Shown here piece after piece: positions 1 to 6,573 of a stretch of DNA of 21,883 nucleotides; the first letter of the stretch is position 1; each line of letters starts with the position of its first letter. The notes under the pieces are model-generated. The model was not told the origin of the DNA. It saw only the letters and a program-made list of their open reading frames with translations, and did not search any database. Origin of the DNA: a virus; the IMG/VR virus record IMGVR_UViG_3300020213_000425, positions 1 through 21,883 of that record; one strand, 5' to 3'. The position numbers were made by a program, and so were the translations under genes.

Positions 1-456
1 GAAGTTGTCAAAGAGCATATAGCCAACACCATTGATACCAACTTCATATGTCTTGCCCACGGATAAGTTGTCTGGGAAGTCTGAGACAGTTGGGAGATCC
101 GTAAAGATAGTGACACAATTTTCAATGCCCATGTCCACGTAGTCCCCAACGGAGACACAGATCTGGTATGTTTCTTGATCTGAAAAAACAAAGGGCAGCA
201 CAAAGGTAGTACCAGCCCCAGCTGTAATTTCTGAATCATACAACTCTTCGCCAGATAAGTACATGGCTCTGACACGGTACCTGGTTTGTGGTCTGGCAAC
301 AGGAGATGAATAGGTCCATGTAACTGAGGTGGTCGTTGCAGTCAGGGTTGTACCTGTTACAGGACTGGTAATCACAGCAGCTGGAGGTGCGTGCAACAAC
401 AGGCCGCCAAGACTGGTGGCTGCTGCTAGACTGGTAGTTCCAAGCGCTGTGCTCAT
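1..456 (-). CDS. Fn3-like minor tail protein, partial (C-terminal part outside window)
   Basis: A frame from the ATG at 456 runs open to position 1 (152 codons), so the gene continues outside the window. It begins one base after the fibre stop (TAGCATG), with no clear Shine-Dalgarno site, so translation is probably coupled. The product starts MSTALGTTSLAAATSLGGL and then has PPAAVITSPVTGTTLTA, SVTWTYSSPVARPQTRYRVR and YQICVSVGDYVDMG, which fits a fibronectin type III-like beta-sandwich of the sort found in phage tail tip and fibre proteins. Such domains often mediate weak cell-surface binding. The hydrophobic start is not convincing as a signal peptide. The rest, including any receptor-binding or enzymatic part, cannot be seen. 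Confidence 0.65.
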   Translation of the reverse strand, partial: MSTALGTTSLAAATSLGGLLLHAPPAAVITSPVTGTTLTATTTSVTWTYSSPVARPQTRYRVRAMYLSGEELYDSEITAGAGTTFVLPFVFSDQETYQICVSVGDYVDMGIENCVTIFTDLPTVSDFPDNLSVGKTYEVGINGVGYMLFDNF

Positions 457-457
457 G

Positions 458-1720
458 CTAGAACTTTATAATTTTATTGATAGTGATGAATGGCTGCATA
501 TTGCTGTGTGCTCCACCAGAACCACTAGATGTTGTAGTCAGTGTGTGCGTATGTGCTCCGGTTGTCCCAGTAGTCGAGTTGCCAGAATCTATGTACCCAA
601 ATCCACCAGTTCCAGAGGCACCAGCCCCAGGGTCTGCTTGTCGGACATACGTGTGGGCATGATCTCCGTTTGACGATGTAGTTGCAGTGTGAGTGTGTGC
701 AGGGACTTCGCCTGATGTAAGCGTTACTGTTTCTGCACCGCCTGCTGTGCCCATTGTGTTAGCAGACGTCAACCTGGTAGCATCAACACCACCCATGTTG
801 TCTGTTCCTACCCCAATGCGTCCTCTAAAGTCTGGTAGATTGAATGTAGTAGCACCATCTCCCACGCCAAAGGCTGTGGAGACAAGGGTAAACAAGTCTG
901 AGTATGTGGCTCTGGATACTGCTTGTCCATAGCACAACAACCAACCTGTTGGTGCTGTTGCTCCTACATAGTCATGAACGACCCCCACTGGGATTTGTTC
1001 TGCCAACTCTATCTTAGCTCTAATCACAGCTAAGGCTGCAATTTTGTCAGACGTCACAGCACCATCTTCAATCTCAGCTGTTGTAACAGCCAAAGCTGCT
1101 AGATGCTCTGTATCGACTGCATCGTCAGCAATCTTGGCACCTGTGATTGCGTCATTGGCGATCTTGCCAGTGGTGACTCCCAGGTCTGCAATCTTACCAG
1201 TAGTCACATTAAGATCTTCAATCTTTGCTGTCTCCACTGCACCTGTTGCAATTTGTGCTGTGTCTACTGCCCCCCACTTAAGCCCTGTTGTTTCACCTGA
1301 GGCAGCTATCAGCACGGTGTCATTGGCACCAGCAGTCAGTGTCCCTACAGTTTTGGCTGCTGTTCCAGCAACGATGTCACCCTTGGCTGCTGTTTTGAAG
1401 AATGGGAGTTCCTCCATATCATTGGAAGTAGCAGGCAGTGTCCAGATTGTATTTATGACGTGGCTAGTAGCTGCAACGAAGCCTCTCGTGCTCAGCCGTC
1501 CACGGCCTCCTGTTACAACTACATCGTTGGAGGCTGCTGCATGAGTGACATAAACTAACTCTGGGCCGTTGTCCGCACCAGCTGCGTCCAGCACCAGTTG
1601 AAGGTAGTTTGGTGCAGTCACTGTGGGCAAGGCAGCAAAAGTTGCATGAGTGATCGTTGTCACAGCGTTGTCAATAGCTGGGATAATCCCTGCTAGTGTA
1701 TTATGGTATACCTGAGCCAT
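458..1720 (-). CDS. Tail fibre with decapeptide shaft repeats, phage collar domain and HxH tip
   Basis: This 420-aa protein is a receptor-binding fibre candidate. Residues 1-105 form a beta-rich region with GGRGRLSTRGFVAATSH, probably the virion-attachment part. Residues about 151-240 consist of nine repeats of ten residues with consensus AVTTxKIADx, a likely trimeric shaft. Residues about 242-310 match the phage tail collar domain (IPVGVVHDYVG, APTGWLLCYGQAVSR, FNLPDFRGRIGVG). The C-terminus carries three HxH motifs (HTH at 342-344, HAH at 354-356 and HTH at 390-392) and ends MQPFITINKIIKF. In the T4 long tail fibre tip, HxH motifs coordinate iron; whether they do so here is inference. AGGA lies seven bases before the ATG, and the preceding stop is three bases upstream. 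The next gene starts one base after this stop. Confidence 0.75.
   Translation of the reverse strand: MAQVYHNTLAGIIPAIDNAVTTITHATFAALPTVTAPNYLQLVLDAAGADNGPELVYVTHAAASNDVVVTGGRGRLSTRGFVAATSHVINTIWTLPATSNDMEELPFFKTAAKGDIVAGTAAKTVGTLTAGANDTVLIAASGETTGLKWGAVDTAQIATGAVETAKIEDLNVTTGKIADLGVTTGKIANDAITGAKIADDAVDTEHLAALAVTTAEIEDGAVTSDKIAALAVIRAKIELAEQIPVGVVHDYVGATAPTGWLLCYGQAVSRATYSDLFTLVSTAFGVGDGATTFNLPDFRGRIGVGTDNMGGVDATRLTSANTMGTAGGAETVTLTSGEVPAHTHTATTSSNGDHAHTYVRQADPGAGASGTGGFGYIDSGNSTTGTTGAHTHTLTTTSSGSGGAHSNMQPFITINKIIKF
1001..1270 (-). repeat. Nine 30-base coding repeats (decapeptide shaft of the fibre)
   Basis: Nine consecutive 30-base units encode decapeptides of the type AVTTAKIEDG, including NVTTGKIADL, GVTTGKIAND and AVTSDKIAAL. 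Units diverge at the DNA level but keep the period exactly, with no insertions. The consensus (small hydrophobic-V-T/D-T at the start, K-I-A/E in the middle) suggests a repetitive helical or beta shaft. The DNA period can mimic a short repeat array, but it is coding. Confidence 0.8.
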
Positions 1721-1723
1721 ACT

Positions 1724-2623
1724 TTATCCTAAAGGTTGTTTTTTGAAGGGTCGATATTTCGGTACGATTACCAGCTTGCGAGCTTCTTCAACAGTCCGGT
1801 AAAAGTCATTCCAAAGTTGTTTTGTGTACGCAGCAGATAGGCCGGTGTTTCTTGGAGATTGGGATACCCACTCTTCTACGTGGTCAATGTCTGTTCTGGA
1901 GATCTCTCTCCCAGAAGCTAGGAATGCTGCTGCATAGAATGCGGGTAGTTCTTCGGTACCTGCCCACAAATCTATTGTGTCTGACTCTATTGGGTCTGCT
2001 GTACTAAATGCCCAGGGTGTCTGCCTGACTACTTGGATTGCATTGTTTACATTTGCTTGCCAGGAAGGAACAGAAATAGCTTGCCCTGATGCTATCAGCG
2101 CTGTTGGTACGTTAGGCCAGTATTCCCAACCGCCCAATTCGTTGAACCTACCATCAGTAGGGTTGAGGTAGTACACTTGGAGGACCCTCATTGTAGTTGA
2201 GGGCACTTCTATGTACATGCTGTCTACCGTTGGATACAGGGTAGATGTCTGGATGTTTGGGATCCACGTATTGATCCGTCGCATCCCTTTTAGAATAGCT
2301 CTTTTGATGCGGTACCTGCTAAAATTGGGGTTGATTAGTACATCATCAGTTGTGATGTGGGCTGCTGTAGGAGAGCCCATGTAGCCCCTGACAACAGTGA
2401 GAGTCGGGTTGGCGTCTGATGTTACTTGTCGAATCAGTATCATCTCTTGGCCAATTTCCAGTACATCATTCTCAGAGCACACGTAGGTGCTCAGCTTCAT
2501 TGTCGTTGTTCCGGCAGAGATGTCTTCATACAGGTAATCTTGCATTGGGTGGTCTTGTGGCCTTACCAAAAGATCATAGGTGTTATCTATTAGATCTTCT
2601 AAGGACAGTGTTGTTTTGCTCAT
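1724..2623 (-). CDS. Head-tail adaptor/connector candidate
   Basis: This 299-aa protein starts at the ATG sharing its A with the preceding stop (TAATG); AGGAG lies within the upstream gene ten bases ahead. A start at 2644 would extend 21 bases into that gene. The N-terminal half has LSLEDLIDNTYDLL, an EDISAGTTTMKL strand, EIGQEMILIRQV and VVRGYMGSPTAAH followed by VLINPNFSRYRIKRAI, then long helices (GMRRINTWIP). The EIG-E, RG-x-x-G and NP-x-F-x-R order resembles head-tail adaptor or connector proteins of short-tailed phages as I remember them. The C-terminal region is helical and basic (RKLVIVPKYRPFKKQPLG). It lies in the tail and fibre module, not next to the portal. An alternative is another tail structural protein. 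Confidence 0.5.
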   Translation of the reverse strand: MSKTTLSLEDLIDNTYDLLVRPQDHPMQDYLYEDISAGTTTMKLSTYVCSENDVLEIGQEMILIRQVTSDANPTLTVVRGYMGSPTAAHITTDDVLINPNFSRYRIKRAILKGMRRINTWIPNIQTSTLYPTVDSMYIEVPSTTMRVLQVYYLNPTDGRFNELGGWEYWPNVPTALIASGQAISVPSWQANVNNAIQVVRQTPWAFSTADPIESDTIDLWAGTEELPAFYAAAFLASGREISRTDIDHVEEWVSQSPRNTGLSAAYTKQLWNDFYRTVEEARKLVIVPKYRPFKKQPLG

Positions 2624-3126
2624 TACATTCTCCTGCGTCCCCAAGACCTAGTTTTATTTACATAAAACCTATCTCGAATAATAAATGATAGTGGTTGTTG
2701 GTGGATGTCTACATACCCAACTCTGACTTCTACAAATTCTGGTGTCTCCCACACAGCAAATGCTTTATAGTTGATGCCCTCTGACAGATAGGCTGTGTCA
2801 GTTGTTGTGTGTGCCAGAATACTTGATATGACACTCTCAGAACAGATCGCTGTGTCGGTACCAAGCAGCGTAATTAGATTACTTAAGAGCGCATCTGTAA
2901 CTATGCCATCATCCGATTTGATAATGAATACGTTCGTGCCTATTGCTTCTGACAGAACCAACCCATCTGACGACAAAAAGGATATAGCTGGCAGACTTTC
3001 GGCGATGGTTCCAGTATCGGTAACCATCATTATACTTGATTGCATTGTATTAGTGTCTGTTAAGACACCAGAGTCTGACCTGCTGAGAACTGCATTATTA
3101 TTATTGAATAGTAGTAGTATACTCAT
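2623..3126 (-). CDS. Small structural protein with repeated T/S-D-x-x-x-x-(S/T)-(D/E) motif
   Basis: I do not recognise a characterised family for this 167-aa protein. About five to six degenerate units of roughly 20 residues are visible: RSDSGVLTD, VTDTGTIAES, SSDGLVLSE, KSDDGIVTD, GTDTAICSE and TTDTAYLSE. Each has an acidic turn and a hydrophobic strand, which suggests a repetitive beta structure such as a fibre shaft. The last 45 residues (VWETPEFVEVRVGYVDI and onward) form a separate more regular region ending in basic residues (RSWGRRRM). The start codon is coupled as TAATG to the preceding gene, and the stop likewise to the next. The N-terminus reads MSILLLFNNNNAV because of two short trinucleotide runs in the DNA. 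Confidence 0.55.
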   Translation of the reverse strand: MSILLLFNNNNAVLSRSDSGVLTDTNTMQSSIMMVTDTGTIAESLPAISFLSSDGLVLSEAIGTNVFIIKSDDGIVTDALLSNLITLLGTDTAICSESVISSILAHTTTDTAYLSEGINYKAFAVWETPEFVEVRVGYVDIHQQPLSFIIRDRFYVNKTRSWGRRRM

Positions 3127-3551
3127 TATGCCGGTCCAATATCTTCAACCATAATGAATTGTTCTGAGTCATCAGCTGCTTCTCCATAAGCAGTGACAGT
3201 CCCTGTCCCAGCTGCACGAGACACTGTATAGTCATAAGTGTGTGCCCCAGCCGATACTCCAGTCAGCCGTTTGATTGTCCACTCAGCAGATCCACCTCTG
3301 ATAGAGTATGTTGCCCGTAGGATCGTAGCACCTTCTTTGATAGCAAGTCTGATGGTGTCAGTCCCAACAGTTGAGATGACATACCTGGTTCCACAGGTCA
3401 CTTTATACTTTCTATCTGCTACAGCAGTAAATGCTGCTGAGCAAATTACTACATCTGTTGTTGAAGCAGAGGTAGCATTATTAACATTATCCGCATAAGC
3501 TACTTCACCCCATGCTGTGTTCCAAGGTTGCTGGCCCCTAAGTGATGACAC
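3126..3551 (-). CDS. Small tail structural protein of the PWG...VEDIGPA type
   Basis: This 141-aa protein begins with GTG, which shares its first base with the preceding stop (TAGTG). GGAGGT lies six bases before the GTG and inside the upstream gene, which settles the start; a longer frame from 3644 would overlap that gene by 94 bases. The sequence QPWNTAWGEVAYADN, then AVADRKYKVTCGTRYV, the beta strands around RLAIKEGATI, THDY-like strands (AHTYDYTVSRAAGTGTVTAY) and the end FIMVEDIGPA match a common phage structural pattern of the form PWG...R-Y...VEDIGP, found among minor tail or fibre genes. It is probably an all-beta tail-attached domain. The stop overlaps the next ATG as TAATG. Confidence 0.65.
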   Translation of the reverse strand: MSSLRGQQPWNTAWGEVAYADNVNNATSASTTDVVICSAAFTAVADRKYKVTCGTRYVISTVGTDTIRLAIKEGATILRATYSIRGGSAEWTIKRLTGVSAGAHTYDYTVSRAAGTGTVTAYGEAADDSEQFIMVEDIGPA

Positions 3552-5083
3552 TACGTGACCTCCGTACATCTGGCATTGCCAGTTGCAGATGCCCAGATTC
3601 CGTTGATCTGCCCAGTGTATATTGGGGACGAGTCGTCCACCCAAGTTTCGTATGGCCCTAGCCTCACTACATATGCAGTTGCGCTAGCAGCAGCTCCATA
3701 ATTGACATATAGTATTGCAGTACTGTCATTAACAATGACAATCTTCCTTCTGGCAGTATTCAGTGCGATAATGGAAACTGTGGAGGCACTACCAGCAGTT
3801 GATGTAAGAGTTGGGATAGTTGCTGTTGTTTCTACGGTTGTGACAACAGAGCCTGTCCGCCTGACCCACAGCCTTGTAACGTCACTATCGGCTGACATGG
3901 CTGTCGGGATTGACGAATTAGAAGAACCAGCTATAACATGAGGGCTGCCTGATACAGCAGCATCAGCAGCTGCAACACCGCCAACTATGAATGTACCAGA
4001 TCCAGCTGTTGTAACAGTTCCAGTGACTGTTGTCTCGCCAAGTGTGTACTTTGAAAATGGCAGCGGATGGCACACAGCTACTATTTGACCAGTGCCACTT
4101 GAACCAGCATTAGACACTCTAACCCTGAAATACCTGGTCGGGATGCTCGATGTCCAGTGCCCAACTGCTTGCCAATTTGGTACGGGTTGAGTGGCCCAGG
4201 CAGTGTCCACAGGCCAGACTGGAATGTTCACCCATGTATTGCTGTCATTTGACCCCTCCAGCGCATATGCAGGAGAACCAGCAGGAAGCGCTACTTGTTG
4301 GATTGTGACTGTCTGTCCTTGTGCTTCTGTTGCTGCAATTGCAATGGTGTTGAGTGTAAATGATGATATTTGGTCAATAACTAGTGGTATGGCACTTACT
4401 GATTGTCTGCCGTATCTGTCAGCAGCTCCTATTGTATAGTCACCATTAGCACTTGTTGTTGCTGTAGTGATGCTGTCAGATCTGACAAACAGAGGAGGCA
4501 TTCCAGAATCCCCAGAAGTAGCAGCAACGTCCTCATTCTCTGGGCCAGTGGCAGTGACTGTTCCAGTGATTGATCCAGATACTGTTTGATTTCCAGTTGG
4601 TATTGCGGTTATGGTGTTGCCCCCAGAGACAGATGGGTATACATAGCCTGTGACGGCAAAACTCCCAACGCCAGAGTTGTGCCGGACCCGAAAAAATCTA
4701 CCCTCTGCACGGCCACACCACAACGAAGTGGTAGTTGCAAAGGCGCTAGTTGTTAGGCCATTGTCCCTGAGGGAAGTTTGGTGCCAGTTGGAACCATCAT
4801 TGGATGAGTCGAAATACACAGTAATCGTACCAGTTTTGACTAACTGTACTGACAACCACCCACCATCAGCTGTTACCTGTAGGTTAGGTGAGCCACTGTC
4901 AACCGTCCCTGAAAAAAGGATCGAGACTGGTTTGGTTGCTAGGCCATATTGATCTGCTGGCACTTGTGAGTTGTCATCAGTCTGAGATGAAATTGACATG
5001 GCTTGGATGAATCCAACAGGACCATCAACACCAGCAATTGGTTGTCCAGATCCCTCTGAAATATCTACTGAGTCGAAAGCCAT
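3551..5083 (-). CDS. Beta-rich tail/fibre or capsid-surface protein with two internal repeats
   Basis: This 510-aa protein contains two copies of a beta-sandwich-like unit. Copy 1 has FDSSNDGSNWHQTS (91-104) and RFFRVRHNSGVGSFAVTGY (129-147). Copy 2 has LEGSNDSNTWVNI (275-287) and RYFRVRVSNAGSSGTG (317-332). Between them lies a Gly/Thr/Ser-rich linker (about 150-185). The C-terminal domain (about 440-510) has TARRKIVIVNDST, LYVNYGAAAS, and GIWASATGNARCTEVT, a module I associate with phage virion surface proteins. No enzyme motif is visible. The SNDG-NW and RYFRVR pattern suits a carbohydrate- or surface-binding fold, but binding is inferred only. There is no clear Shine-Dalgarno site; the ATG is four bases after the preceding stop. 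The stop TAG shares its G with the next gene's GTG start. Confidence 0.6.
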   Translation of the reverse strand: MAFDSVDISEGSGQPIAGVDGPVGFIQAMSISSQTDDNSQVPADQYGLATKPVSILFSGTVDSGSPNLQVTADGGWLSVQLVKTGTITVYFDSSNDGSNWHQTSLRDNGLTTSAFATTTSLWCGRAEGRFFRVRHNSGVGSFAVTGYVYPSVSGGNTITAIPTGNQTVSGSITGTVTATGPENEDVAATSGDSGMPPLFVRSDSITTATTSANGDYTIGAADRYGRQSVSAIPLVIDQISSFTLNTIAIAATEAQGQTVTIQQVALPAGSPAYALEGSNDSNTWVNIPVWPVDTAWATQPVPNWQAVGHWTSSIPTRYFRVRVSNAGSSGTGQIVAVCHPLPFSKYTLGETTVTGTVTTAGSGTFIVGGVAAADAAVSGSPHVIAGSSNSSIPTAMSADSDVTRLWVRRTGSVVTTVETTATIPTLTSTAGSASTVSIIALNTARRKIVIVNDSTAILYVNYGAAASATAYVVRLGPYETWVDDSSPIYTGQINGIWASATGNARCTEVT

Positions 5084-5086
5084 ATG

Positions 5087-5650
5087 TTATGCCAATGATA
5101 GGGACACTGTGAGGGACCATGTGCTGCCAGCAGCTTTGGTTCCCATAGCATCTACTTTTCGATTAATGATTGGTGCTGTTACAGTGGTACCAGCAGTTGC
5201 TCCAGCATCAATTCCCCACTCTGCCCAAACAAAGTTGCCGTTGGCCGAAGCCCAAGTTGCTGCATACTGTACTGTTGCGCCACTCATTAGTGGGTATGTG
5301 GCATCCATCGTCATAAAATATCGGTTGGCAGCACCAGCAGCAGCTGATAGATCCGTGTCTGCTACATTTTCAGCTGTTACTCCATTGCCAACACCTATTC
5401 GGGAGTTGGCTGCATTTAGGGCTTGGACGGCATTGCCTGCTAACAAATTGAAAATCCGGGTAGCTCCGGCAGTCAGAAGAAGATTCCCCTCTGATTCATA
5501 CACTTCATATGGATCTACGTGTAGTACTTCAAAATCTCTTTTGGTTGGCTCAAGAATCCCTGTCTTATTCTGGACCCAGTTAGTCTGCTCTTCATCATAC
5601 TTCTGTATTTTAATCTTTGGTACCCATTTACTGGGATCAAGTTGTGTCAC
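5087..5650 (-). CDS. Phage structural protein with a conserved GVGN/NFVWAEWGI-type domain
   Basis: This 187-aa protein belongs, by pattern, to a family of phage structural proteins with GNLLLTAGATRIFNLLAG, then RIGVGNGVTAEN, DTDLSAAAG, YPLMSGATVQ, NFVWAEWGI and a closing strand TWSLTVSLSLA. Members occur among tail or fibre genes of many phages; the exact role is not known to me. I prefer the GTG at 5650 (protein VTQLDPSKWVPKI) because AAGGA lies six bases before it and the family normally begins close to the VPKI segment. An ATG at 5704 would add 18 hydrophobic residues (MVGLRLLAGGLSLYKGFL) but has no Shine-Dalgarno site. The gene opens the fibre and tail module after the capsid genes, and its translation may depend on the hairpin just upstream. 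Confidence 0.65.
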   Translation of the reverse strand: MTQLDPSKWVPKIKIQKYDEEQTNWVQNKTGILEPTKRDFEVLHVDPYEVYESEGNLLLTAGATRIFNLLAGNAVQALNAANSRIGVGNGVTAENVADTDLSAAAGAANRYFMTMDATYPLMSGATVQYAATWASANGNFVWAEWGIDAGATAGTTVTAPIINRKVDAMGTKAAGSTWSLTVSLSLA

Positions 5651-5655
5651 AAGAA

Positions 5656-5695
5656 ATCCTTTATATAAGGATAGGCCTCCGGCTAAAAGCCGAAG
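5656..5695 (-). promoter_or_regulatory. Two adjacent RNA hairpins; the second covers a ribosome binding site
   Basis: In the minus-strand RNA a first hairpin (5695-5677) pairs CUUCGGCU with AGCCGGAG (8 pairs, one G-U, loop UUU). A second (5672-5656) pairs AUCCUU with AAGGAU around an AUAUA loop. The AAGGA of the second stem is the Shine-Dalgarno site for the GTG at 5650, six bases away, so folding would hide it. If translation instead starts at the ATG at 5704 these hairpins lie inside the coding region. Neither is followed directly by a U-tract, so a terminator is unlikely. Confidence 0.45.
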
Positions 5696-5709
5696 ACCCA
5701 CCATATTTG

Positions 5710-6132
5710 TTAAATGGAGTTAGTAGCATCTCCACGTTGCCAGTGTCGGGGGAAAACCTTCACTGAGGCTGCTTCAAAATCTGGCGTTGTTCCCGCCACT
5801 GTAAATACTGCACGCACATATCTCTTGTCACAATACACGTCAATACGGTTTGTTTTACTTGAGTTAGCTGCGTCAGTTCCTGACAGTGTTCGAAAAGCAC
5901 CAATCTCTTCATTGCCTGATGCAAACGTAGATGAGTCAGACGCTTGAATTACAACGTCAAATACCCCATCATTTGCTCCTGTTGTAACTGCTCCAGAAGC
6001 CAGCTCTACAGTAATGTAGCCTGGCCGCCATACTGCAAAAGCGTCACCTTCATCGGTTCCGGCTGCATTCAGTGTGGCTCCTGTTGTCAGTTCGTATACA
6101 TTGTCTCCATCTGATACTGATGTTCCTGGCAT
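5710..6132 (-). CDS. Capsid cement/decoration-type protein, copy 2 (paralogue)
   Basis: This 140-aa protein is a diverged tandem copy of the preceding gene. Shared landmarks are MPGTSVSDGDN at the start, RPGYITVELASG, VIQASDSSTFASG, DVYCDKRYVRAVFTVAGT and a closing strand SVKVFPRHWQR. By the same reasoning it is a probable jelly-roll cement or decoration protein, perhaps occupying a different capsid site from copy 1 or forming heteromers with it. AAGGAG stands five bases before the ATG, and the gap to copy 1 is only 9 bases. The stop is followed by a leader with two hairpins ahead of the next gene. Confidence 0.65.
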   Translation of the reverse strand: MPGTSVSDGDNVYELTTGATLNAAGTDEGDAFAVWRPGYITVELASGAVTTGANDGVFDVVIQASDSSTFASGNEEIGAFRTLSGTDAANSSKTNRIDVYCDKRYVRAVFTVAGTTPDFEAASVKVFPRHWQRGDATNSI

Positions 6133-6141
6133 ATGTTCTCC

Positions 6142-6561
6142 TTAACCAGCAGTGTTTGATAATTGACGGTGTGTGTCACGAGCACGTAGCTTGAGTGTCG
6201 TGGCTGCATATGAACCAGCAGTCCCAGTAACAATCGCCACAACACGTACATATCGTTTTTTGATATCTACGTCCATGAAAAAGTCACCATTTGACTGGTT
6301 TGCATCTGTGCCACCCACTTTAAAACTACCGTGAGTACTAACGTCAGAAGAGAAGGCAGCTGCGTCACAAGACTGAATCTCAGCCTCAAACTCAGCTACG
6401 TTACCAGTCGAAGAAACTGTAGCAGTCTCTAGGTGTGCTCTAACAGCACCTGGTCGTCCAACTTCTGCTGCGGTCCCGGTTTGGGTACTGGCAGCTACGG
6501 TTAGTGTTGTTCCAGCCAGTAGGTTAGTGGCGTCTTTGTCCTGTACGGGTGTACCTGGCAT
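6142..6561 (-). CDS. Capsid cement/decoration-type protein, copy 1
   Basis: This is a 139-aa beta-rich protein beginning MPGTPVQDKDA, with a PGAVRAHLET strand, an EAEIQSCDAAAF segment, and a C-terminal DIKKRYVRVVAIVTGT motif. The pattern of IQ-x-(S)D-x-x-x-F followed by RYVR and a G-rich strand resembles small jelly-roll capsid cement proteins of the Bbp16 type, which sit on the outside of the shell and stabilise it. That family link is from memory. The gene follows the major capsid protein directly with its own Shine-Dalgarno site TAGGAG. It is clearly paralogous to the next gene: both start MPGT-x-V-x-D-x-D and share KRYVR and the spacing of the other motifs. Confidence 0.65.
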   Translation of the reverse strand: MPGTPVQDKDATNLLAGTTLTVAASTQTGTAAEVGRPGAVRAHLETATVSSTGNVAEFEAEIQSCDAAAFSSDVSTHGSFKVGGTDANQSNGDFFMDVDIKKRYVRVVAIVTGTAGSYAATTLKLRARDTHRQLSNTAG

Positions 6562-6573
6562 TGATGTCTCCTA

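Noticed and set aside
1001-1270. A regular 30-base period that could suggest a CRISPR or other repeat array
   Set aside because: The units diverge in sequence, have no spacers, and encode in-frame decapeptides of a fibre shaft.
3552-3644. A longer start (ATG at 3644) for the small VEDIGPA-type protein
   Set aside because: It would overlap the preceding gene by 94 bases. GGAGGT six bases before the GTG at 3551 and the TAGTG junction support the shorter form.
5677-5695. The GC-rich hairpin as a rho-independent terminator
   Set aside because: On the minus-strand transcript it is followed by GCCUAUCC rather than a U-tract, and the downstream genes continue in the same direction.
4998-5723. A 241-codon open frame on the plus strand, with others at 11949-12485, 1044-1544 and 17576-17980
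   Set aside because: They run antisense to well-supported minus-strand genes, show no recognisable domain, and arise from the codon composition of those genes. The 4998-5723 frame crosses gene borders and the hairpin leader.
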